From positions 124,001-188,000 of the forward strand of contig JAMLGR010000002.1 of the NCBI GenBank assembly GCA_023957775.1: DNA of 64,000 nt. Reading direction: 5' to 3'. Shown here one piece after another: positions 27,617-34,644 of this stretch. The number at the start of each line of letters is the position of its first letter. Within the stretch, counting starts at the first letter, position 1. This stretch comes from Fimbriimonadaceae bacterium (lineage in GTDB: Bacteria; Armatimonadota; Fimbriimonadia; Fimbriimonadales; Fimbriimonadaceae). The translations under genes and the position numbers were made by a program. The notes beneath the pieces are model-generated. The model ran no database searches. It was not told where the DNA came from and worked only from the letters and a program-made list of their open reading frames with translations.

Positions 27617-27724
27617 GGGGGAATCGGGAGACGGGAGTCGGGAGACGGGAATCGGGAATCGGGAATCGGGAGTCGGGAGACGGGAATCGGGAGACGGGTG
27701 GGAGACCGGAGATGGGAGTCGGAT
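27617..27724. repeat. Heptamer GGG-rich tandem repeat
   Basis: About 15 units of GGGAATC, GGGAGTC and GGGAGAC on the plus strand, period 7, with a few irregular units at the right end. Every unit starts with GGG, so four successive units could form a G-quadruplex with 4-nt loops. It lies between tmRNA and L25 and encodes nothing. Confidence 0.85.
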
Positions 27725-27740
27725 GGGCCTTACCAGCGTG

Positions 27741-27803
27741 CCACGCCCGCTGGACGGGCGTGGGTTCGACAGTTGCATGCCCGCCAAGCGGGCATGGCAC
27801 CCT
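27741..27803. repeat. Pair of REP-like palindromes
   Basis: First palindrome CCACGCCCG-CTGGA-CGGGCGTGG (27741-27763). Second palindrome CATGCCCGC-CAA-GCGGGCATG (27776-27796) followed by GCACCC. The core CRYGCCCG...CGGGCRTGG followed by CACCC recurs at 59634-59736. The element is downstream of L25 on the minus strand and might act as its transcript end. Confidence 0.75.
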
Positions 27804-27837
27804 TTTGGGCTGCGCGTCGGTCCGCGCAGGCCCGCCG

Positions 27838-28497
27838 CTACTCGGATTCGGTCGAAGAGGCCTCGGCGGACTCGGTCGTTCCCTCCTCGGTCTCTTCGCC
27901 GAGCAGTTCGGGTTCGCCCTCCTCCTCTTCGGTCGGAGTTTCCAGGACCACCACCGGGGGCGGCGTGCAGGTGAAGAGCGTGGCTTCGGGCGAACTCATC
28001 AGTTCGAGTCCTTCCGCCAGCTTCAACTCGCCCGCCATGATCGTGGTGTTGACCTCCATTCCCGCGACGTCCACCTCGATGTGGTCGGGAAGGTCGGACA
28101 CCTTCGCGCGGACGGTGACGTGGGTCGTCGGGTGGTTGAGAATCGCCACGTGCTCTTCCACGGCCGGCGGCGTGCCCACGGGAACCACGGGCAGATCGAC
28201 GGTGATCAGGTCGTCCATCTTGATCTGCATCACGGTGACGTTGAGGATCGCCCGCTTGATCGCGTCGTGGTCCACCTGCTTCACGATCACGTTGCGCGGC
28301 TTCTTTTCGCCCTCGATCACCAAGTCGAACATTCCGGTGCCGGAGGCGTGCGCCAGCGCGTGGCGCAGCTCGGCGGCGTCCGCCTGGATCATAAGGTGGT
28401 CCTTCCCACGCTCGATCAGCGCCATGGGCACTTTGCCCTCTCGGCGGAGGGCGTGCGGTTTGGTCCCGTCCCTCGGGGTCACATTCAAAACAGACAT
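27838..28497 (-). CDS. rplY: 50S ribosomal protein L25/general stress protein Ctc
   Basis: A 219-residue member of the two-domain L25/TL5/CTC family, which binds 5S rRNA in the large subunit. The N-terminal L25 domain covers residues 1-95 (HALRREGKVPMALI, VIKQVDHDAIKRAILNV). The C-terminal beta domain follows (VDLPVVPVGTPPAVEEHVAI). An acidic Glu-rich tail (TEEEEGEPELLGEE) ends the chain, as in many members. ATG 28497 is preceded by AGGAG 9 nt upstream. The longer open frame that runs on beyond 28497 is antisense to the tricorn gene and not coding. No pth gene is adjacent, unlike in many bacteria. Confidence 0.93.
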   Translation of the reverse strand: MSVLNVTPRDGTKPHALRREGKVPMALIERGKDHLMIQADAAELRHALAHASGTGMFDLVIEGEKKPRNVIVKQVDHDAIKRAILNVTVMQIKMDDLITVDLPVVPVGTPPAVEEHVAILNHPTTHVTVRAKVSDLPDHIEVDVAGMEVNTTIMAGELKLAEGLELMSSPEATLFTCTPPPVVVLETPTEEEEGEPELLGEETEEGTTESAEASSTESE

Positions 28498-28731
28498 CAA
28501 AAAAGCTCCTGGTCCAGCCTCGCACGATCGGCGCGGGCAACGAGAGCGGATTTTACCCCGGAAGGCGGCATCGGCTCGCAGACGCCTCTTCCATCGGGCC
28601 ATCGCGACGGGAAGGGAATTCCGCGGGGCGGCTCGATCGACACTTTCAGGGGCAAAGTGCCCGGTCGAAACCGAGCCGTCCGTCATAATCGGGCAGTGTG
28701 GCCCTCGTGCCCCAGGGAGTGACCAAGACCG

Positions 28732-31700
28732 ATGTTGATTCAAGCACTGACTCTCGCCCTCACCGTGCAGTTCGGCACCGCCGACATGAGGCTGATGCGG
28801 TTTCCCGCGGTCCACGGCGACACCGTCGTGTTCACGTTCGCGGGCGACCTCTGGACGTCGAAGAAGGACGGCGGTTTCGCGCGTCGCCTCACGTCGCACT
28901 TCGGGGGCGAATCGCGGGCGCGCTTCTCGCCCGATGGAAAGTGGCTGGCCTTCACGGGCACCTACGAGGGGAATGCGGACGTCTACGTGATGCCCGCGGA
29001 GGGCGGCGAGCCTGTGCGGCTCACGTTCGAACCCGACACCGACATCGTTCTGAACTGGACTCCCGACGGCAAAATCGCCTACGCCTCCACCTACGGCAGC
29101 TTCACGAACCGCCAGCAGCGCCTGTGGCTCGTGGACCCCAAAGGCGGTCTCCCGATCTCCACCGATCTCATCGAGGTTTCCGACCTCTCCTACTCCCCCG
29201 ACGGGCGCAAAGCCGCCTACAACCGTTTCGGCTCGCACGCGTTCAACTGGAGGCGCTACCGAGGCGGGTCCCAAGGCAAGATCTCGTTCTGGGACTTCCC
29301 CTCCCAGACGTACAGCGAAATTCCTTCGGCCGGCGAAAACAGCTGGGAGCCGATGTGGGTGGGCGACACCATCTACTACATCAGCGACAAGAACCAGAGC
29401 ACGGTCAACCTCTATGCCTACGACACCAAGAGCAAGCGCACCGAGCAGCTCACCAAGTTCACCGACGCCGATATCAAGTGGCCGAGCACCGACGGCAAGA
29501 CCATCGTCTTCGAGCGGGACGGCTACCTGTACGACTACGATCTGGCGTCGAAGAAGGTCGAACGGCTCACCCCGACGGTGCGCGGCGATATGCTCTCGGC
29601 CCGGCCCGAGCTTAAGGAGCTGGGAAACCAGATCTCCAACTTCTCGCTCTCTCCCTCGGGGGTTCGCTTGGCGGCCGAAGCCCGTGGAGAGATCTTCAGC
29701 GTGCCGGCCAAGCACGGCGATACGCGCGACCTGACGGAGACTCCCGGAGCCCGGGAACAAGCTCCCGACTGGTCGCCCGACGGCAAGACGATCGCCTATA
29801 TGAGCGACGAGTCGGGCGAGGTCCAGATCTACACGCGCCCCCAGATGGGCGGACCCGCCACCCAGGTCAGCGACGAGAAGACAAACCGCATCCAAGCGTT
29901 CCGCTGGTCGCCCAAGGGCGACAAGATCAGCTTCTCCACCGTCAAAGGGCAGGTCTACCTGCTCGATCCGAAGACCAAGTCAAGCCAGGAGATCTTCGCC
30001 GAGCGATTCGGGGGAACGCCGCCGTACGACTGGTCGCCCGACGGCAACTGGATCGCCTACATCGCCAACGGGGAGAACCTGTTCGGTGCGCTCTATCTCT
30101 ATGAGGTCGCAACCGGCACGTCGCACAAGGTCACCGAGGGTTACTTCCCCGACCAGGCGGTGAGCTTCGACCTCAACGGCAAGTACCTCTACCTCATTTC
30201 CGGCCGGACCTTCATTCCGACCCCCGGCGACTTCGAATTCATCATGCAGATGGAGAATTCGCAGCGCGTCTACCTGATGACGCTCTCCAAGGACGAGTCC
30301 AACCCCCTGGTACCCCCTTCCGACGAGGAGAAGGCAGGTGACGATGGCAAGAAGGAGGAGGGGGGCAACGAGAAGCCCGAAGGAATGAAGGTGGACCTCG
30401 ACGGCCTCGCGGCCAGGGTGTTGCCACTGCCCATGCCTCCCGGCACGTACAACGCGGTGGTCGGCGCCAACAACGGCGTCTACTTCTTCAGCGACCGCAC
30501 CCTCCAGAAGTTCGACCTTGGAAGCCGCGAGGCGTCCCCGATCATCGCCGGAGCGTCCTCATTGGCGTTCAACGCAAAGCGCACCAAGCTCGCCTATCAA
30601 GGTGGCGGCGTGATCGGAATCATCGACGCCCGACCCGGCCAGAAGCTGGGGGATGGCAAGGTCAACGTCTCGGGCGTCGAAGCCGTGATCGACCCGCGCG
30701 CCGAGTGGCGGCAGATCTTCTGGGAGGCTTGGCGCTACGAGCGCGACCACTTCTACGACGCGGAGATGCTGGGACTCAACTGGGACGCCATCGGCAAGCA
30801 CTACGCCGAACTTCTGCCCTACGTCGCGCACCGCAACGACCTCAACTACGTGATCGGCCTCATGATCGGAGAGTTGGGAACGTCCCACGCGTACGTTGGG
30901 GGAGGCGACATGGGCGACGGGCCCCCGCCGATCCCCACGGGCCAGCTTGGCGCCGATTACGAGAGCCACGCCAACAAGATCCGATTCAAGAAGATCTACT
31001 ACGGCCTGAACTTCGACGAGAGTCGCCGCGGCCCCCTCGGCGAGCCCGGAGTGAACATCAAAGAGGGTGAGTACCTGCTGGCGATCGACGGCAAGCCTCT
31101 CGGAGCCGACACCAATCCGGACTCGCTGCTCGTGAACAAGGCGGGCAAGACCGTGACGCTCACCGTCAACGACCGCCCGGGGATGGAGGGATCGCGCGAA
31201 GTCCGCGTCCACCCGATCGCCAGCGAGGGCCAACTCCGCTACATCGAGTGGGTCGAGGCCAACCGCCGCTGGGTCTCCGAAGCGACCGGGGGCAAAGTGG
31301 GCTACATGCACGTGCCGGACACGTCCATGCCCGGCGTCATCGAGTTCATCAAAGGCTACTACTCGCAGAGCGACAAGCAGGCGATGATCATCGACGAGCG
31401 CTTCAACGGTGGCGGAATGATCCCGACGTTCTTCATCGAGCGCCTCGGGCGCCAAGTGGCGACCGCGCTCAAGCAGCGCAACGGCGAGGACATCAAGTTC
31501 CCCACCCAGACGTTCCAAGGCCCGATGGCGATGATGATCAACGGGTATGCGGGATCGGGCGGCGACATGTTCCCGTGGCTGTTCCAGAACGCGAAGATGG
31601 GTCCGCTGATCGGCACGCGCACCTGGGGCGGGCTTGTGGGCATCCAAGGCGGCGCGCCGTTGATCGACGGAGGCTTCCTCTCCTCGCCCGAGTTCGGCAT

Positions 31701-31911
31701 CTACGACGTGAAGACCGGCAAGTGGATCGCCGAGAACACGGGCGTGACGCCGGACATCGAGGTGGACGCACGCCCCGACCTCGTGGCCAAGGGACAGGAC
31801 CCGCAGCTTGCGAAGGCCGTGGAGTACCTGATGGAGCAACTCAAGAAAGGGTCGGTGAAGTACGTGGAGCCGAAAGGGTATCCGCGTGTCGGAGGCGGCG
31901 GCGGGAGCTAG
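28732..31911 (+). CDS. Tricorn-type serine protease
   Basis: A 1059-residue protein like archaeal and bacterial tricorn proteases, which degrade short peptides. The order is two beta-propellers (residues about 20-660, many SPDGKWLAF/WSPDG motifs), a C1 helical domain, a PDZ domain (about 760-850, INIKEGEYLLAIDG-like) and an S41-type catalytic end. S718-H719 in GTSHAYVGG correspond to the Ser-His of the active site, and S942 in GYAGSGGD to the nucleophile. A short hydrophobic N-terminus (LIQALTLALTVQFG) could be a signal peptide, so the enzyme may be periplasmic rather than cytosolic. A lysine/glutamate-rich insert lies near 540. It is the only large protease in the window. Confidence 0.9.
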   Translation: MLIQALTLALTVQFGTADMRLMRFPAVHGDTVVFTFAGDLWTSKKDGGFARRLTSHFGGESRARFSPDGKWLAFTGTYEGNADVYVMPAEGGEPVRLTFEPDTDIVLNWTPDGKIAYASTYGSFTNRQQRLWLVDPKGGLPISTDLIEVSDLSYSPDGRKAAYNRFGSHAFNWRRYRGGSQGKISFWDFPSQTYSEIPSAGENSWEPMWVGDTIYYISDKNQSTVNLYAYDTKSKRTEQLTKFTDADIKWPSTDGKTIVFERDGYLYDYDLASKKVERLTPTVRGDMLSARPELKELGNQISNFSLSPSGVRLAAEARGEIFSVPAKHGDTRDLTETPGAREQAPDWSPDGKTIAYMSDESGEVQIYTRPQMGGPATQVSDEKTNRIQAFRWSPKGDKISFSTVKGQVYLLDPKTKSSQEIFAERFGGTPPYDWSPDGNWIAYIANGENLFGALYLYEVATGTSHKVTEGYFPDQAVSFDLNGKYLYLISGRTFIPTPGDFEFIMQMENSQRVYLMTLSKDESNPLVPPSDEEKAGDDGKKEEGGNEKPEGMKVDLDGLAARVLPLPMPPGTYNAVVGANNGVYFFSDRTLQKFDLGSREASPIIAGASSLAFNAKRTKLAYQGGGVIGIIDARPGQKLGDGKVNVSGVEAVIDPRAEWRQIFWEAWRYERDHFYDAEMLGLNWDAIGKHYAELLPYVAHRNDLNYVIGLMIGELGTSHAYVGGGDMGDGPPPIPTGQLGADYESHANKIRFKKIYYGLNFDESRRGPLGEPGVNIKEGEYLLAIDGKPLGADTNPDSLLVNKAGKTVTLTVNDRPGMEGSREVRVHPIASEGQLRYIEWVEANRRWVSEATGGKVGYMHVPDTSMPGVIEFIKGYYSQSDKQAMIIDERFNGGGMIPTFFIERLGRQVATALKQRNGEDIKFPTQTFQGPMAMMINGYAGSGGDMFPWLFQNAKMGPLIGTRTWGGLVGIQGGAPLIDGGFLSSPEFGIYDVKTGKWIAENTGVTPDIEVDARPDLVAKGQDPQLAKAVEYLMEQLKKGSVKYVEPKGYPRVGGGGGS

Positions 31912-31915
31912 TCGT

Positions 31916-32023
31916 TAGGCCTTGGGCCTTGGGCCTTGGGCCTTGGGCCTTGGGCTTGGGGCTTGGGCTTGGGGCTTGGGGCTTGGGGCTTGGGCCTTGG
32001 GCTTGGGGCTTGGGGCTTGGGAG
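31916..32023. repeat. GGGCCTT/GGGGCTT heptamer array
   Basis: Over 100 nt of GGCCTTG and GGGCTTG units with period 6-7. It begins 5 nt after the tricorn stop and ends before the MATE-like gene. The same core, TTGGGCC, appears at 49077-49149 and 58117-58155. Potential G-quadruplex on the plus strand. Confidence 0.85.
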
Positions 32024-32102
32024 CCTGGTCAGGGGTATTCTTTGCTTGCCCTTGGCCGCTCCCACCGATCTTGCTGAGTCCGGCGCGAGCCCTCATCCAC
32101 CT

Positions 32103-33413
32103 TTGACGCAGAGTCTTGTCCTGCGCTTTTACCGGCCCCTTGCCTTGTCTTGGATGTTCATGGCCGTGGAAGGGCCGGTTTCGGTCGCTTTGATCGCACG
32201 GCGGCCCGACAGCCAGGTGAATACGGCGGCCTTCTTCGTCCTGATGAGCCTTGCTCTCTGGATCGAGAGCCCGGTGATCGACCTTCTCTCGACGGCGACG
32301 ACCCTCGCCAGGAACCGCCAACATTTCGTGGTCTTGACCCGCTTCGTGCAATGGGTCATCGCCGCAGTGACGTGCGTGCATTTCCTTTTGGCAGCCACGC
32401 CCCTGTACGGCTTCGTCACCCGCTCGATCCTCGACCTGCCCCCGGACGTGGCCGCGGCGGCCCACCTTGGGATGATCGTCATGATCCCGTGGAGCGGACT
32501 CATCGGATGGAGGCGGTACCTTCAGGGCGTCCTCATTCGCCACGGCCAGACGCGGCTCATCGGTTGGGGGACCGGCGTCCGCGTGGCCATGATGGCCACG
32601 GCCGCATGGATCCTGTTCCACGCGACGGAGTGGCCGGGGATTCCGATCGCGGCCACCTCCCTCCTTTGCGCGGTCGCCGCGGAAGCGCTGTTCATCCACC
32701 TGGTCAGTCGAAAGACCGTCGCCCAGTCGCTCGACCATCCCGAGCGGCCCGACGAGGCGCATCTCACGATGCAGAGGGTCGCCAAGTTCCACCTGCCTCT
32801 CACCGCCACCACGATGGTGATGCTGATGTCGGGATTGGTGATCAGCGCCGCACTGGCCCGTGCACCCAACTCGGTGCTCTCGCTGGCCGCGTGGCAGGTG
32901 GCGACGACGGTCCTCTTCCTCCACCGCACGATCGTGTTCGCCCTCCCGGAGGTGGTCGTCGCGCTCTACCGCGACTCGGCTTCCGCGGCCGTGCTGCGCC
33001 GGTTCTGCATCCACGTGGGCCTGGCAACCAGCGGTTCGATCGTGCTCTTCGCCGTGACGGGAGTGGACACCCTGTTCTTCGCCCGGGGATTGGGGAGCCA
33101 ACCCGAGACGGTGGCGACCGCGCACCTCGCCTACATGGTGGGCATGCTGATGCCGTTTCTCGGCGCGCTCCAATCCTACGTGCGCGGCATGCTGACGGCC
33201 CACCACCTGACCGTCGCGAGGCTTCATGCCGTGGTCGTGTCGATGGCGTGCCTGGTCGCGGGCTTGGCAGTCGGGGTCGGGCTTCGCTGGCCCGGCGTCG
33301 TCACGGCCGGCTTGGCGATGAGCTTCGCCATGGCGGCGGAGCTGTGGGCGCTGACGCGCAATTGGCGGCGGGGCCGGGCGCGCCTCGACGGGGCTTTGCC
33401 CGCCTCCGTCTGA
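32103..33413 (+). CDS. Multi-span membrane protein, MATE/flippase-like
   Basis: About 436 residues with roughly twelve hydrophobic segments and short loops. The block RFYRPLALSWMFMAVEGPVSVALI opens the first segment and the second half repeats the design (AKFHLPLTATTMVMLMSGLVISAALA), as expected for the MATE/MVF superfamily with internal pseudosymmetry. The start is uncertain: TTG 32103 keeps the first helix complete, ATG 32154 would cut it, and neither has a good Shine-Dalgarno sequence. The heptamer repeat array occupies the space before it. Substrate unknown; drug/organic cation or lipid-linked export are the possibilities for the fold. Confidence 0.65.
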   Translation: MTQSLVLRFYRPLALSWMFMAVEGPVSVALIARRPDSQVNTAAFFVLMSLALWIESPVIDLLSTATTLARNRQHFVVLTRFVQWVIAAVTCVHFLLAATPLYGFVTRSILDLPPDVAAAAHLGMIVMIPWSGLIGWRRYLQGVLIRHGQTRLIGWGTGVRVAMMATAAWILFHATEWPGIPIAATSLLCAVAAEALFIHLVSRKTVAQSLDHPERPDEAHLTMQRVAKFHLPLTATTMVMLMSGLVISAALARAPNSVLSLAAWQVATTVLFLHRTIVFALPEVVVALYRDSASAAVLRRFCIHVGLATSGSIVLFAVTGVDTLFFARGLGSQPETVATAHLAYMVGMLMPFLGALQSYVRGMLTAHHLTVARLHAVVVSMACLVAGLAVGVGLRWPGVVTAGLAMSFAMAAELWALTRNWRRGRARLDGALPASV

Positions 33414-33439
33414 TCGGCCGCCGGTACACTGCTCCTTCT

Positions 33440-34075
33440 ATGGATGGACACATCGGTGTGGACGAAAGCGGCAAGGGCGACTTCTTCGGACCGCTGGTCA
33501 TCGCCGCATGCTACGTGGGGCCCGAGCACCTCGCGGAGCTCGACGGCGTCAAGGACTCGAAGAAGCTCACCGATGCCGTCGCGACCCATCTCGCGTCGAG
33601 GATCAAGGCCGTGTGCCCCCACTCGGTGATCGCCATCGGACCCGCCAAGTACAACGAGCTGTACGAGAAGTTCCGCAACCTCAACAAGCTGCTTGCATGG
33701 GGTCATGCGCGGGCGATCGAGAACGTGCTCGAGCTTGCGCCTTGCCAGCTCGTCATCTCCGACCAGTTCGCCGATCCGGCCGGCCTGCGCCGAGCCCTGT
33801 TCGAAAGGGGCCGCCAAGTCGAACTGCGTTCGATGGTCCGAGCCGAGAGCGACATCGCCGTGGCCGCCGCTTCGATTCTCGCCCGGGCGGAGTTCCTCTG
33901 GAAGCTCCGGTCTTTGGGCGAGCAGTACGGCGTCGCGCTTCCCAAAGGCGCCACGTCTCCCGTGATCGACGCCGGGGTCCGCTACGTCCAGGCCCACGGC
34001 CGGGACGCGTTGAAGAACGTCGCCAAGATGCACTTCAAGACGGCCGCCAACGTCTTGGCGGCCGCTCAAAGATAA
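33440..34075 (+). CDS. rnhC: Ribonuclease HIII, catalytic domain only
   Basis: A 211-residue RNase H type 2 fold. IGVDESGKGDFFGPLVIAA is the HIII variant of the N-terminal DE motif (D8, E9), DGVKDSKKL follows, VISDQFAD carries the third acidic residue, and VRAESDIAVAAASILARAEF the last. The enzyme removes RNA from RNA-DNA hybrids. HIII proteins normally have about 300 residues with an N-terminal TBP-like substrate-binding domain, and that domain is absent here. The gene starts at ATG 33440, 26 nt after the MATE-like gene, so the two may be one transcript. Confidence 0.85.
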   Translation: MDGHIGVDESGKGDFFGPLVIAACYVGPEHLAELDGVKDSKKLTDAVATHLASRIKAVCPHSVIAIGPAKYNELYEKFRNLNKLLAWGHARAIENVLELAPCQLVISDQFADPAGLRRALFERGRQVELRSMVRAESDIAVAAASILARAEFLWKLRSLGEQYGVALPKGATSPVIDAGVRYVQAHGRDALKNVAKMHFKTAANVLAAAQR

Positions 34076-34094
34076 CGCCCGGTACCCGCAGCTC

Positions 34095-34517
34095 CTACAG
34101 CTTCAAGTCGACGATGCCGCTCACGCCTACACCGTCCACTCGGCGGATGTTGCTGAGCACATCTTTGCTCTCGACGGGAATCAACGCGCGGAAACGCACT
34201 TCTCCAAACAGCCCCCCCTCGATCTGCGCGACGGCTTGCACCTTATCGACGGACTCCTTGGCGCCCATCACCTGAGCGGCGCCGATCGCGCCGCTGCCGG
34301 AGCCGACGCTCAGGATCGGCACCACCTTGGTGGCCGAGGCCTTCGTGTCCTCGTGCTTCGTCGCCTTGTTGATGGTCGAGTTGATCTGGGGACCAAACTG
34401 CTTGACGGCGGCGCCGATGCCGACGACTTTGATCAACTGCTTGAGTTGAGGGGCCGCCGCCGTAGACAGGGCCAAGGCTCCGACAAGGGCGAGGATGAGT
34501 TTGCGATTCGTTTTCAT
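34095..34517 (-). CDS. Small exported protein of unknown function
   Basis: A 140-residue protein with signal peptide (RKLILALVGALALSTAAAP). The mature part is mostly helical and basic at first (LKQLIKVVGIGAAVKQFGPQINSTINKATKH), then beta-rich with many Gly and Val. IGVGSGSGAIGAAQVMG-like spacing gives VLSVGSGSGAIGAAQVMG in the middle. No known domain is recognised. It is the last gene of a minus-strand stretch whose upstream neighbour is the first SLH-barrel gene, separated by a strong terminator, so it must have its own promoter between 34518 and 34595. AAGGAG lies about 12 nt before the ATG. Confidence 0.6.
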   Translation of the reverse strand: MKTNRKLILALVGALALSTAAAPQLKQLIKVVGIGAAVKQFGPQINSTINKATKHEDTKASATKVVPILSVGSGSGAIGAAQVMGAKESVDKVQAVAQIEGGLFGEVRFRALIPVESKDVLSNIRRVDGVGVSGIVDLKL

Positions 34518-34595
34518 GGTTTGGGAGTTCTCCTTCCAGTTGGACGATTGAGGCGGCCCCCTTGTTGCGAGGGACAGGTGCTTGCCAAAAAGAAC

Positions 34596-34621
34596 GGGCC
34601 CCGGCTCGAAAGCCGGGGCCC
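34596..34621 (-). terminator. Intrinsic terminator of the first SLH-barrel gene
   Basis: Perfect 11-bp stem GGGCCCCGGCT/AGCCGGGGCCC with loop CGAA (minus strand TTCG). On the minus strand it is followed by GTTCTTTTTGG. It lies 23 nt beyond the stop codon. Confidence 0.9.
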
Positions 34622-34644
34622 GCAACCGAGAGAGGCGATCGGGT

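Noticed and set aside
28498-29895. Upstream extension of the L25 frame
   Set aside because: It is antisense to the tricorn gene. The L25 family start and an AGGAG site fix the start at 28497.
27617-32023. CRISPR array
   Set aside because: The repeats have 7-nt periods without unique spacers, and no cas genes are present in the window.
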